DNA of 64,000 nt. It comes from Membranipora membranacea. Taxonomy: Eukaryota; Bryozoa; Gymnolaemata; Cheilostomatida; Membraniporidae. A model generated the notes under the pieces. It was not told where the DNA came from. It ran no database searches and saw only the letters and a list, made by a program, of their open reading frames with translations. Both the position numbers and the translations under genes were made by a program. Of the stretch, positions 13,101 through 26,748 are shown piece by piece (within the stretch, counting starts at the first letter, position 1; every line of letters begins with the position of its first letter). The DNA is taken from contig OU612071.1 of the NCBI GenBank assembly GCA_914767715.1, forward strand, positions 22,875,681 through 22,939,680. The letters are read 5' to 3'.

Positions 13101-16100
13101 TTCGCAGCGTGGCCCAGATTCGATGCGGGGGAAGCTGAACGCGCAAGGAGGGCCCCAGCCCTTCGCAGCGTGGCCCAGATTCGATGCGGGGGAAGCTGAA
13201 CGCGCAAGGAGGGCCCCAGCCCTTCGCAGCGTGGCCCAGATTCGATGCGGGGGAAGCTGAACGCGCAAGGAGGGCCCCAGCCCTTCGCAGCGTGGCCCAG
13301 ATTCGATGCGGGGGAAGCTGAACGCGCAAGGAGGGCCCCAGCCCTTCGCAGCGTGGCCCAGATTCGATGCGGGGGAAGCTGAACGCGCAAGGAGGGCCCC
13401 AGCCCTTCGCAGCGTGGCCCAGATTCGATGCGGGGGAAGCTGAACGCGCAAGGAGGGCCCCAGCCCTTCGCAGCGTGGCCCAGATTCGATGCGGGGGAAG
13501 CTGAACGCGCAAGGAGGGCCCCAGCCCTTCGCAGCGTGGCCCAGATTCGATGCGGGGGAAGCTGAACGCGCAAGGAGGGCCCCAGCCCTTCGCAGCGTGG
13601 CCCAGATTCGATGCGGGGGAAGCTGAACGCGCAAGGAGGGCCCCAGCCCTTCGCAGCGTGGCCCAGATTCGATGCGGGGGAAGCTGAACGCGCAAGGAGG
13701 GCCCCAGCCCTTCGCAGCGTGGCCCAGATTCGATGCGGGGGAAGCTGAACGCGCAAGGAGGGCCCCAGCCCTTCGCAGCGTGGCCCAGATTCGATGCGGG
13801 GGAAGCTGAACGCGCAAGGAGGGCCCCAGCCCTTCGCAGCGTGGCCCAGATTCGATGCGGGGGAAGCTGAACGCGCAAGGAGGGCCCCAGCCCTTCGCAG
13901 CGTGGCCCAGATTCGATGCGGGGGAAGCTGAACGCGCAAGGAGGGCCCCAGCCCTTCGCAGCGTGGCCCAGATTCGATGCGGGGGAAGCTGAACGCGCAA
14001 GGAGGGCCCCAGCCCTTCGCAGCGTGGCCCAGATTCGATGCGGGGGAAGCTGAACGCGCAAGGAGGGCCCCAGCCCTTCGCAGCGTGGCCCAGATTCGAT
14101 GCGGGGGAAGCTGAACGCGCAAGGAGGGCCCCAGCCCTTCGCAGCGTGGCCCAGATTCGATGCGGGGGAAGCTGAACGCGCAAGGAGGGCCCCAGCCCTT
14201 CGCAGCGTGGCCCAGATTCGATGCGGGGGAAGCTGAACGCGCAAGGAGGGCCCCAGCCCTTCGCAGCGTGGCCCAGATTCGATGCGGGGGAAGCTGAACG
14301 CGCAAGGAGGGCCCCAGCCCTTCGCAGCGTGGCCCAGATTCGATGCGGGGGAAGCTGAACGCGCAAGGAGGGCCCCAGCCCTTCGCAGCGTGGCCCAGAT
14401 TCGATGCGGGGGAAGCTGAACGCGCAAGGAGGGCCCCAGCCCTTCGCAGCGTGGCCCAGATTCGATGCGGGGGAAGCTGAACGCGCAAGGAGGGCCCCAG
14501 CCCTTCGCAGCGTGGCCCAGATTCGATGCGGGGGAAGCTGAACGCGCAAGGAGGGCCCCAGCCCTTCGCAGCGTGGCCCAGATTCGATGCGGGGGAAGCT
14601 GAACGCGCAAGGAGGGCCCCAGCCCTTCGCAGCGTGGCCCAGATTCGATGCGGGGGAAGCTGAACGCGCAAGGAGGGCCCCAGCCCTTCGCAGCGTGGCC
14701 CAGATTCGATGCGGGGGAAGCTGAACGCGCAAGGAGGGCCCCAGCCCTTCGCAGCGTGGCCCAGATTCGATGCGGGGGAAGCTGAACGCGCAAGGAGGGC
14801 CCCAGCCCTTCGCAGCGTGGCCCAGATTCGATGCGGGGGAAGCTGAACGCGCAAGGAGGGCCCCAGCCCTTCGCAGCGTGGCCCAGATTCGATGCGGGGG
14901 AAGCTGAACGCGCAAGGAGGGCCCCAGCCCTTCGCAGCGTGGCCCAGATTCGATGCGGGGGAAGCTGAACGCGCAAGGAGGGCCCCAGCCCTTCGCAGCG
15001 TGGCCCAGATTCGATGCGGGGGAAGCTGAACGCGCAAGGAGGGCCCCAGCCCTTCGCAGCGTGGCCCAGATTCGATGCGGGGGAAGCTGAACGCGCAAGG
15101 AGGGCCCCAGCCCTTCGCAGCGTGGCCCAGATTCGATGCGGGGGAAGCTGAACGCGCAAGGAGGGCCCCAGCCCTTCGCAGCGTGGCCCAGATTCGATGC
15201 GGGGGAAGCTGAACGCGCAAGGAGGGCCCCAGCCCTTCGCAGCGTGGCCCAGATTCGATGCGGGGGAAGCTGAACGCGCAAGGAGGGCCCCAGCCCTTCG
15301 CAGCGTGGCCCAGATTCGATGCGGGGGAAGCTGAACGCGCAAGGAGGGCCCCAGCCCTTCGCAGCGTGGCCCAGATTCGATGCGGGGGAAGCTGAACGCG
15401 CAAGGAGGGCCCCAGCCCTTCGCAGCGTGGCCCAGATTCGATGCGGGGGAAGCTGAACGCGCAAGGAGGGCCCCAGCCCTTCGCAGCGTGGCCCAGATTC
15501 GATGCGGGGGAAGCTGAACGCGCAAGGAGGGCCCCAGCCCTTCGCAGCGTGGCCCAGATTCGATGCGGGGGAAGCTGAACGCGCAAGGAGGGCCCCAGCC
15601 CTTCGCAGCGTGGCCCAGATTCGATGCGGGGGAAGCTGAACGCGCAAGGAGGGCCCCAGCCCTTCGCAGCGTGGCCCAGATTCGATGCGGGGGAAGCTGA
15701 ACGCGCAAGGAGGGCCCCAGCCCTTCGCAGCGTGGCCCAGATTCGATGCGGGGGAAGCTGAACGCGCAAGGAGGGCCCCAGCCCTTCGCAGCGTGGCCCA
15801 GATTCGATGCGGGGGAAGCTGAACGCGCAAGGAGGGCCCCAGCCCTTCGCAGCGTGGCCCAGATTCGATGCGGGGGAAGCTGAACGCGCAAGGAGGGCCC
15901 CAGCCCTTCGCAGCGTGGCCCAGATTCGATGCGGGGGAAGCTGAACGCGCAAGGAGGGCCCCAGCCCTTCGCAGCGTGGCCCAGATTCGATGCGGGGGAA
16001 GCTGAACGCGCAAGGAGGGCCCCAGCCCTTCGCAGCGTGGCCCAGATTCGATGCGGGGGAAGCTGAACGCGCAAGGAGGGCCCCAGCCCTTCGCAGCGTG

Positions 16101-19100
16101 GCCCAGATTCGATGCGGGGGAAGCTGAACGCGCAAGGAGGGCCCCAGCCCTTCGCAGCGTGGCCCAGATTCGATGCGGGGGAAGCTGAACGCGCAAGGAG
16201 GGCCCCAGCCCTTCGCAGCGTGGCCCAGATTCGATGCGGGGGAAGCTGAACGCGCAAGGAGGGCCCCAGCCCTTCGCAGCGTGGCCCAGATTCGATGCGG
16301 GGGAAGCTGAACGCGCAAGGAGGGCCCCAGCCCTTCGCAGCGTGGCCCAGATTCGATGCGGGGGAAGCTGAACGCGCAAGGAGGGCCCCAGCCCTTCGCA
16401 GCGTGGCCCAGATTCGATGCGGGGGAAGCTGAACGCGCAAGGAGGGCCCCAGCCCTTCGCAGCGTGGCCCAGATTCGATGCGGGGGAAGCTGAACGCGCA
16501 AGGAGGGCCCCAGCCCTTCGCAGCGTGGCCCAGATTCGATGCGGGGGAAGCTGAACGCGCAAGGAGGGCCCCAGCCCTTCGCAGCGTGGCCCAGATTCGA
16601 TGCGGGGGAAGCTGAACGCGCAAGGAGGGCCCCAGCCCTTCGCAGCGTGGCCCAGATTCGATGCGGGGGAAGCTGAACGCGCAAGGAGGGCCCCAGCCCT
16701 TCGCAGCGTGGCCCAGATTCGATGCGGGGGAAGCTGAACGCGCAAGGAGGGCCCCAGCCCTTCGCAGCGTGGCCCAGATTCGATGCGGGGGAAGCTGAAC
16801 GCGCAAGGAGGGCCCCAGCCCTTCGCAGCGTGGCCCAGATTCGATGCGGGGGAAGCTGAACGCGCAAGGAGGGCCCCAGCCCTTCGCAGCGTGGCCCAGA
16901 TTCGATGCGGGGGAAGCTGAACGCGCAAGGAGGGCCCCAGCCCTTCGCAGCGTGGCCCAGATTCGATGCGGGGGAAGCTGAACGCGCAAGGAGGGCCCCA
17001 GCCCTTCGCAGCGTGGCCCAGATTCGATGCGGGGGAAGCTGAACGCGCAAGGAGGGCCCCAGCCCTTCGCAGCGTGGCCCAGATTCGATGCGGGGGAAGC
17101 TGAACGCGCAAGGAGGGCCCCAGCCCTTCGCAGCGTGGCCCAGATTCGATGCGGGGGAAGCTGAACGCGCAAGGAGGGCCCCAGCCCTTCGCAGCGTGGC
17201 CCAGATTCGATGCGGGGGAAGCTGAACGCGCAAGGAGGGCCCCAGCCCTTCGCAGCGTGGCCCAGATTCGATGCGGGGGAAGCTGAACGCGCAAGGAGGG
17301 CCCCAGCCCTTCGCAGCGTGGCCCAGATTCGATGCGGGGGAAGCTGAACGCGCAAGGAGGGCCCCAGCCCTTCGCAGCGTGGCCCAGATTCGATGCGGGG
17401 GAAGCTGAACGCGCAAGGAGGGCCCCAGCCCTTCGCAGCGTGGCCCAGATTCGATGCGGGGGAAGCTGAACGCGCAAGGAGGGCCCCAGCCCTTCGCAGC
17501 GTGGCCCAGATTCGATGCGGGGGAAGCTGAACGCGCAAGGAGGGCCCCAGCCCTTCGCAGCGTGGCCCAGATTCGATGCGGGGGAAGCTGAACGCGCAAG
17601 GAGGGCCCCAGCCCTTCGCAGCGTGGCCCAGATTCGATGCGGGGGAAGCTGAACGCGCAAGGAGGGCCCCAGCCCTTCGCAGCGTGGCCCAGATTCGATG
17701 CGGGGGAAGCTGAACGCGCAAGGAGGGCCCCAGCCCTTCGCAGCGTGGCCCAGATTCGATGCGGGGGAAGCTGAACGCGCAAGGAGGGCCCCAGCCCTTC
17801 GCAGCGTGGCCCAGATTCGATGCGGGGGAAGCTGAACGCGCAAGGAGGGCCCCAGCCCTTCGCAGCGTGGCCCAGATTCGATGCGGGGGAAGCTGAACGC
17901 GCAAGGAGGGCCCCAGCCCTTCGCAGCGTGGCCCAGATTCGATGCGGGGGAAGCTGAACGCGCAAGGAGGGCCCCAGCCCTTCGCAGCGTGGCCCAGATT
18001 CGATGCGGGGGAAGCTGAACGCGCAAGGAGGGCCCCAGCCCTTCGCAGCGTGGCCCAGATTCGATGCGGGGGAAGCTGAACGCGCAAGGAGGGCCCCAGC
18101 CCTTCGCAGCGTGGCCCAGATTCGATGCGGGGGAAGCTGAACGCGCAAGGAGGGCCCCAGCCCTTCGCAGCGTGGCCCAGATTCGATGCGGGGGAAGCTG
18201 AACGCGCAAGGAGGGCCCCAGCCCTTCGCAGCGTGGCCCAGATTCGATGCGGGGGAAGCTGAACGCGCAAGGAGGGCCCCAGCCCTTCGCAGCGTGGCCC
18301 AGATTCGATGCGGGGGAAGCTGAACGCGCAAGGAGGGCCCCAGCCCTTCGCAGCGTGGCCCAGATTCGATGCGGGGGAAGCTGAACGCGCAAGGAGGGCC
18401 CCAGCCCTTCGCAGCGTGGCCCAGATTCGATGCGGGGGAAGCTGAACGCGCAAGGAGGGCCCCAGCCCTTCGCAGCGTGGCCCAGATTCGATGCGGGGGA
18501 AGCTGAACGCGCAAGGAGGGCCCCAGCCCTTCGCAGCGTGGCCCAGATTCGATGCGGGGGAAGCTGAACGCGCAAGGAGGGCCCCAGCCCTTCGCAGCGT
18601 GGCCCAGATTCGATGCGGGGGAAGCTGAACGCGCAAGGAGGGCCCCAGCCCTTCGCAGCGTGGCCCAGATTCGATGCGGGGGAAGCTGAACGCGCAAGGA
18701 GGGCCCCAGCCCTTCGCAGCGTGGCCCAGATTCGATGCGGGGGAAGCTGAACGCGCAAGGAGGGCCCCAGCCCTTCGCAGCGTGGCCCAGATTCGATGCG
18801 GGGGAAGCTGAACGCGCAAGGAGGGCCCCAGCCCTTCGCAGCGTGGCCCAGATTCGATGCGGGGGAAGCTGAACGCGCAAGGAGGGCCCCAGCCCTTCGC
18901 AGCGTGGCCCAGATTCGATGCGGGGGAAGCTGAACGCGCAAGGAGGGCCCCAGCCCTTCGCAGCGTGGCCCAGATTCGATGCGGGGGAAGCTGAACGCGC
19001 AAGGAGGGCCCCAGCCCTTCGCAGCGTGGCCCAGATTCGATGCGGGGGAAGCTGAACGCGCAAGGAGGGCCCCAGCCCTTCGCAGCGTGGCCCAGATTCG

Positions 19101-19494
19101 ATGCGGGGGAAGCTGAACGCGCAAGGAGGGCCCCAGCCCTTCGCAGCGTGGCCCAGATTCGATGCGGGGGAAGCTGAACGCGCAAGGAGGGCCCCAGCCC
19201 TTCGCAGCGTGGCCCAGATTCGATGCGGGGGAAGCTGAACGCGCAAGGAGGGCCCCAGCCCTTCGCAGCGTGGCCCAGATTCGATGCGGGGGAAGCTGAA
19301 CGCGCAAGGAGGGCCCCAGCCCTTCGCAGCGTGGCCCAGATTCGATGCGGGGGAAGCTGAACGCGCAAGGAGGGCCCCAGCCCTTCGCAGCGTGGCCCAG
19401 ATTCGATGCGGGGGAAGCTGAACGCGCAAGGAGGGCCCCAGCCCTTCGCAGCGTGGCCCAGATTCGATGCGGGGGAAGCTGAACGCGCAAGGAG
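10184..19494 (+). repeat. Satellite array A: 61-bp unit, about 152 copies
   Basis: The array is a head-to-tail repeat with a strict 61-base period. The first unit (10184-10245) is 62 bp because of one extra base in the GGGCCCCCGGCCC stretch. It is followed by 151 complete 61-bp units from 10246 to 19456 and a truncated unit. The unit starts with CCCAGATTCGATGCGGGGG and continues through a GCGCAAGGAGGGCCCC block to GCAGCGTGG. Only one substitution was noticed inside the array (C to A at 10883). The unit has no stop codon in any minus-strand frame and 61 is not a multiple of three, so huge spurious ORFs result. It is not a gene. Confidence 0.97.
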
Positions 19495-19503
19495 CCCTTG
19501 CGG

Positions 19504-22500
19504 AGATTCGATGCGGGGGAAGCACTTGCCCCCTTTTAAATGCCCAGATTCGATGCGGGGGAAGCACTTGCCCCCTTTTAAATGCCCAGATTCGATGCGG
19601 GGGAAGCACTTGCCCCCTTTTAAATGCCCAGATTCGATGCGGGGGAAGCACTTGCCCCCTTTTAAATGCCCAGATTCGATGCGGGGGAAGCACTTGCCCC
19701 CTTTTAAATGCCCAGATTCGATGCGGGGGAAGCACTTGCCCCCTTTTAAATGCCCAGATTCGATGCGGGGGAAGCACTTGCCCCCTTTTAAATGCCCAGA
19801 TTCGATGCGGGGGAAGCACTTGCCCCCTTTTAAATGCCCAGATTCGATGCGGGGGAAGCACTTGCCCCCTTTTAAATGCCCAGATTCGATGCGGGGGAAG
19901 CACTTGCCCCCTTTTAAATGCCCAGATTCGATGCGGGGGAAGCACTTGCCCCCTTTTAAATGCCCAGATTCGATGCGGGGGAAGCACTTGCCCCCTTTTA
20001 AATGCCCAGATTCGATGCGGGGGAAGCACTTGCCCCCTTTTAAATGCCCAGATTCGATGCGGGGGAAGCACTTGCCCCCTTTTAAATGCCCAGATTCGAT
20101 GCGGGGGAAGCACTTGCCCCCTTTTAAATGCCCAGATTCGATGCGGGGGGAAGCACTTGCCCCCTTTTAAATGCCCAGATTCGATGCGGGGGAAGCACTT
20201 GCCCCCTTTTAAATGCCCAGATTCGATGCGGGGGAAGCACTTGCCCCCTTTTAAATGCCCAGATTCGATGCGGGGGAAGCACTTGCCCCCTTTTAAATGC
20301 CCAGATTCGATGCGGGGGAAGCACTTGCCCCCTTTTAAATGCCCAGATTCGATGCGGGGGAAGCACTTGCCCCCTTTTAAATGCCCAGATTCGATGCGGG
20401 GGAAGCACTTGCCCCCTTTTAAATGCCCAGATTCGATGCGGGGGAAGCACTTGCCCCCTTTTAAATGCCCAGATTCGATGCGGGGGAAGCACTTGCCCCC
20501 TTTTAAATGCCCAGATTCGATGCGGGGGAAGCACTTGCCCCCTTTTAAATGCCCAGATTCGATGCGGGGGAAGCACTTGCCCCCTTTTAAATGCCCAGAT
20601 TCGATGCGGGGGAAGCACTTGCCCCCTTTTAAATGCCCAGATTCGATGCGGGGGAAGCACTTGCCCCCTTTTAAATGCCCAGATTCGATGCGGGGGAAGC
20701 ACTTGCCCCCTTTTAAATGCCCAGATTCGATGCGGGGGAAGCACTTGCCCCCTTTTAAATGCCCAGATTCGATGCGGGGGAAGCACTTGCCCCCTTTTAA
20801 ATGCCCAGATTCGATGCGGGGGAAGCACTTGCCCCCTTTTAAATGCCCAGATTCGATGCGGGGGAAGCACTTGCCCCCTTTTAAATGCCCAGATTCGATG
20901 CGGGGGAAGCACTTGCCCCCTTTTAAATGCCCAGATTCGATGCGGGGGAAGCACTTGCCCCCTTTTAAATGCCCAGATTCGATGCGGGGGAAGCACTTGC
21001 CCCCTTTTAAATGCCCAGATTCGATGCGGGGGAAGCACTTGCCCCCTTTTAAATGCCCAGATTCGATGCGGGGGAAGCACTTGCCCCCTTTTAAATGCCC
21101 AGATTCGATGCGGGGGAAGCACTTGCCCCCTTTTAAATGCCCAGATTCGATGCGGGGGAAGCACTTGCCCCCTTTTAAATGCCCAGATTCGATGCGGGGG
21201 AAGCACTTGCCCCCTTTTAAATGCCCAGATTCGATGCGGGGGAAGCACTTGCCCCCTTTTAAATGCCCAGATTCGATGCGGGGGAAGCACTTGCCCCCTT
21301 TTAAATGCCCAGATTCGATGCGGGGGAAGCACTTGCCCCCTTTTAAATGCCCAGATTCGATGCGGGGGAAGCACTTGCCCCCTTTTAAATGCCCAGATTC
21401 GATGCGGGGGAAGCACTTGCCCCCTTTTAAATGCCCAGATTCGATGCGGGGGAAGCACTTGCCCCCTTTTAAATGCCCAGATTCGATGCGGGGGAAGCAC
21501 TTGCCCCCTTTTAAATGCCCAGATTCGATGCGGGGGAAGCACTTGCCCCCTTTTAAATGCCCAGATTCGATGCGGGGGAAGCACTTGCCCCCTTTTAAAT
21601 GCCCAGATTCGATGCGGGGGAAGCACTTGCCCCCTTTTAAATGCCCAGATTCGATGCGGGGGAAGCACTTGCCCCCTTTTAAATGCCCAGATTCGATGCG
21701 GGGGAAGCACTTGCCCCCTTTTAAATGCCCAGATTCGATGCGGGGGAAGCACTTGCCCCCTTTTAAATGCCCAGATTCGATGCGGGGGAAGCACTTGCCC
21801 CCTTTTAAATGCCCAGATTCGATGCGGGGGAAGCACTTGCCCCCTTTTAAATGCCCAGATTCGATGCGGGGGAAGCACTTGCCCCCTTTTAAATGCCCAG
21901 ATTCGATGCGGGGGAAGCACTTGCCCCCTTTTAAATGCCCAGATTCGATGCGGGGGAAGCACTTGCCCCCTTTTAAATGCCCAGATTCGATGCGGGGGAA
22001 GCACTTGCCCCCTTTTAAATGCCCAGATTCGATGCGGGGGAAGCACTTGCCCCCTTTTAAATGCCCAGATTCGATGCGGGGGAAGCACTTGCCCCCTTTT
22101 AAATGCCCAGATTCGATGCGGGGGAAGCACTTGCCCCCTTTTAAATGCCCAGATTCGATGCGGGGGAAGCACTTGCCCCCTTTTAAATGCCCAGATTCGA
22201 TGCGGGGGAAGCACTTGCCCCCTTTTAAATGCCCAGATTCGATGCGGGGGAAGCACTTGCCCCCTTTTAAATGCCCAGATTCGATGCGGGGGAAGCACTT
22301 GCCCCCTTTTAAATGCCCAGATTCGATGCGGGGGAAGCACTTGCCCCCTTTTAAATGCCCAGATTCGATGCGGGGGAAGCACTTGCCCCCTTTTAAATGC
22401 CCAGATTCGATGCGGGGGAAGCACTTGCCCCCTTTTAAATGCCCAGATTCGATGCGGGGGAAGCACTTGCCCCCTTTTAAATGCCCAGATTCGATGCGGG

Positions 22501-25500
22501 GGAAGCACTTGCCCCCTTTTAAATGCCCAGATTCGATGCGGGGGAAGCACTTGCCCCCTTTTAAATGCCCAGATTCGATGCGGGGGAAGCACTTGCCCCC
22601 TTTTAAATGCCCAGATTCGATGCGGGGGAAGCACTTGCCCCCTTTTAAATGCCCAGATTCGATGCGGGGGAAGCACTTGCCCCCTTTTAAATGCCCAGAT
22701 TCGATGCGGGGGAAGCACTTGCCCCCTTTTAAATGCCCAGATTCGATGCGGGGGAAGCACTTGCCCCCTTTTAAATGCCCAGATTCGATGCGGGGGAAGC
22801 ACTTGCCCCCTTTTAAATGCCCAGATTCGATGCGGGGGAAGCACTTGCCCCCTTTTAAATGCCCAGATTCGATGCGGGGGAAGCACTTGCCCCCTTTTAA
22901 ATGCCCAGATTCGATGCGGGGGAAGCACTTGCCCCCTTTTAAATGCCCAGATTCGATGCGGGGGAAGCACTTGCCCCCTTTTAAATGCCCAGATTCGATG
23001 CGGGGGAAGCACTTGCCCCCTTTTAAATGCCCAGATTCGATGCGGGGGAAGCACTTGCCCCCTTTTAAATGCCCAGATTCGATGCGGGGGAAGCACTTGC
23101 CCCCTTTTAAATGCCCAGATTCGATGCGGGGGAAGCACTTGCCCCCTTTTAAATGCCCAGATTCGATGCGGGGGAAGCACTTGCCCCCTTTTAAATGCCC
23201 AGATTCGATGCGGGGGAAGCACTTGCCCCCTTTTAAATGCCCAGATTCGATGCGGGGGAAGCACTTGCCCCCTTTTAAATGCCCAGATTCGATGCGGGGG
23301 AAGCACTTGCCCCCTTTTAAATGCCCAGATTCGATGCGGGGGAAGCACTTGCCCCCTTTTAAATGCCCAGATTCGATGCGGGGGAAGCACTTGCCCCCTT
23401 TTAAATGCCCAGATTCGATGCGGGGGAAGCACTTGCCCCCTTTTAAATGCCCAGATTCGATGCGGGGGAAGCACTTGCCCCCTTTTAAATGCCCAGATTC
23501 GATGCGGGGGAAGCACTTGCCCCCTTTTAAATGCCCAGATTCGATGCGGGGGAAGCACTTGCCCCCTTTTAAATGCCCAGATTCGATGCGGGGGAAGCAC
23601 TTGCCCCCTTTTAAATGCCCAGATTCGATGCGGGGGAAGCACTTGCCCCCTTTTAAATGCCCAGATTCGATGCGGGGGAGCACTTGCCCCCTTTTAAATG
23701 CCCAGATTCGATGCGGGGGAAGCACTTGCCCCCTTTTAAATGCCCAGATTCGATGCGGGGGAAGCACTTGCCCCCTTTTAAATGCCCAGATTCGATGCGG
23801 GGGAAGCACTTGCCCCCTTTTAAATGCCCAGATTCGATGCGGGGGAAGCACTTGCCCCCTTTTAAATGCCCAGATTCGATGCGGGGGAAGCACTTGCCCC
23901 CTTTTAAATGCCCAGATTCGATGCGGGGGAAGCACTTGCCCCCTTTTAAATGCCCAGATTCGATGCGGGGGAAGCACTTGCCCCCTTTTAAATGCCCAGA
24001 TTCGATGCGGGGGAAGCACTTGCCCCCTTTTAAATGCCCAGATTCGATGCGGGGGAAGCACTTGCCCCCTTTTAAATGCCCAGATTCGATGCGGGGGAAG
24101 CACTTGCCCCCTTTTAAATGCCCAGATTCGATGCGGGGGAAGCACTTGCCCCCTTTTAAATGCCCAGATTCGATGCGGGGGAAGCACTTGCCCCCTTTTA
24201 AATGCCCAGATTCGATGCGGGGGGAAGCACTTGCCCCCTTTTAAATGCCCAGATTCGATGCGGGGGAAGCACTTGCCCCCTTTTAAATGCCCAGATTCGA
24301 TGCGGGGGAAGCACTTGCCCCCTTTTAAATGCCCAGATTCGATGCGGGGGAAGCACTTGCCCCCTTTTAAATGCCCAGATTCGATGCGGGGGAAGCACTT
24401 GCCCCCTTTTAAATGCCCAGATTCGATGCGGGGGAAGCACTTGCCCCCTTTTAAATGCCCAGATTCGATGCGGGGGAAGCACTTGCCCCCTTTTAAATGC
24501 CCAGATTCGATGCGGGGGAAGCACTTGCCCCCTTTTAAATGCCCAGATTCGATGCGGGGGAAGCACTTGCCCCCTTTTAAATGCCCAGATTCGATGCGGG
24601 GGAAGCACTTGCCCCCTTTTAAATGCCCAGATTCGATGCGGGGGAAGCACTTGCCCCCTTTTAAATGCCCAGATTCGATGCGGGGGAAGCACTTGCCCCC
24701 TTTTAAATGCCCAGATTCGATGCGGGGGAAGCACTTGCCCCCTTTTAAATGCCCAGATTCGATGCGGGGGAAGCACTTGCCCCCTTTTAAATGCCCAGAT
24801 TCGATGCGGGGGAAGCACTTGCCCCCTTTTAAATGCCCAGATTCGATGCGGGGGAAGCACTTGCCCCCTTTTAAATGCCCAGATTCGATGCGGGGGAAGC
24901 ACTTGCCCCCTTTTAAATGCCCAGATTCGATGCGGGGGAAGCACTTGCCCCCTTTTAAATGCCCAGATTCGATGCGGGGGAAGCACTTGCCCCCTTTTAA
25001 ATGCCCAGATTCGATGCGGGGGAAGCACTTGCCCCCTTTTAAATGCCCAGATTCGATGCGGGGGAAGCACTTGCCCCCTTTTAAATGCCCAGATTCGATG
25101 CGGGGGAAGCACTTGCCCCCTTTTAAATGCCCAGATTCGATGCGGGGGAAGCACTTGCCCCCTTTTAAATGCCCAGATTCGATGCGGGGGAAGCACTTGC
25201 CCCCTTTTAAATGCCCAGATTCGATGCGGGGGAAGCACTTGCCCCCTTTTAAATGCCCAGATTCGATGCGGGGGAAGCACTTGCCCCCTTTTAAATGCCC
25301 AGATTCGATGCGGGGGAAGCACTTGCCCCCTTTTAAATGCCCAGATTCGATGCGGGGGAAGCACTTGCCCCCTTTTAAATGCCCAGATTCGATGCGGGGG
25401 AAGCACTTGCCCCCTTTTAAATGCCCAGATTCGATGCGGGGGAAGCACTTGCCCCCTTTTAAATGCCCAGATTCGATGCGGGGGAAGCACTTGCCCCCTT

Positions 25501-26748
25501 TTAAATGCCCAGATTCGATGCGGGGGAAGCACTTGCCCCCTTTTAAATGCCCAGATTCGATGCGGGGGAAGCACTTGCCCCCTTTTAAATGCCCAGATTC
25601 GATGCGGGGGAAGCACTTGCCCCCTTTTAAATGCCCAGATTCGATGCGGGGGAAGCACTTGCCCCCTTTTAAATGCCCAGATTCGATGCGGGGGAAGCAC
25701 TTGCCCCCTTTTAAATGCCCAGATTCGATGCGGGGGAAGCACTTGCCCCCTTTTAAATGCCCAGATTCGATGCGGGGGAAGCACTTGCCCCCTTTTAAAT
25801 GCCCAGATTCGATGCGGGGGAAGCACTTGCCCCCTTTTAAATGCCCAGATTCGATGCGGGGGAAGCACTTGCCCCCTTTTAAATGCCCAGATTCGATGCG
25901 GGGGAAGCACTTGCCCCCTTTTAAATGCCCAGATTCGATGCGGGGGAAGCACTTGCCCCCTTTTAAATGCCCAGATTCGATGCGGGGGAAGCACTTGCCC
26001 CCTTTTAAATGCCCAGATTCGATGCGGGGGAAGCACTTGCCCCCTTTTAAATGCCCAGATTCGATGCGGGGGAAGCACTTGCCCCCTTTTAAATGCCCAG
26101 ATTCGATGCGGGGGAAGCACTTGCCCCCTTTTAAATGCCCAGATTCGATGCGGGGGAAGCACTTGCCCCCTTTTAAATGCCCAGATTCGATGCGGGGGAA
26201 GCACTTGCCCCCTTTTAAATGCCCAGATTCGATGCGGGGGAAGCACTTGCCCCCTTTTAAATGCCCAGATTCGATGCGGGGGAAGCACTTGCCCCCTTTT
26301 AAATGCCCAGATTCGATGCGGGGGAAGCACTTGCCCCCTTTTAAATGCCCAGATTCGATGCGGGGGAAGCACTTGCCCCCTTTTAAATGCCCAGATTCGA
26401 TGCGGGGGAAGCACTTGCCCCCTTTTAAATGCCCAGATTCGATGCGGGGGAAGCACTTGCCCCCTTTTAAATGCCCAGATTCGATGCGGGGGAAGCACTT
26501 GCCCCCTTTTAAATGCCCAGATTCGATGCGGGGGAAGCACTTGCCCCCTTTTAAATGCCCAGATTCGATGCGGGGGAAGCACTTGCCCCCTTTTAAATGC
26601 CCAGATTCGATGCGGGGGAAGCACTTGCCCCCTTTTAAATGCCCAGATTCGATGCGGGGGAAGCACTTGCCCCCTTTTAAATGCCCAGATTCGATGCGGG
26701 GGAAGCACTTGCCCCCTTTTAAATGCCCAGATTCGATGCGGGGGAAGC
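19504..26748 (+). repeat. Satellite array B: 42-bp unit, about 172 copies
   Basis: The array is head-to-tail with a 42-base period. Each unit begins with the same 23 bases that open the 61-bp unit (CCCAGATTCGATGCGGGGG then AAGC). It continues with ACTTGCCCCC, which is the complete unit of the next array, and ends TTTTAAATG. There are 171 complete units from 19543 to 26725 plus partial end units. Three length variants break the phase: six G instead of five at 20145 and 24219, and one missing A at 23679. The unit holds an imperfect inverted repeat, GGGGGAAG against CTTGCCCCC. Being 14 codons long it produces periodic peptide ORFs, which I regard as spurious. Confidence 0.97.
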
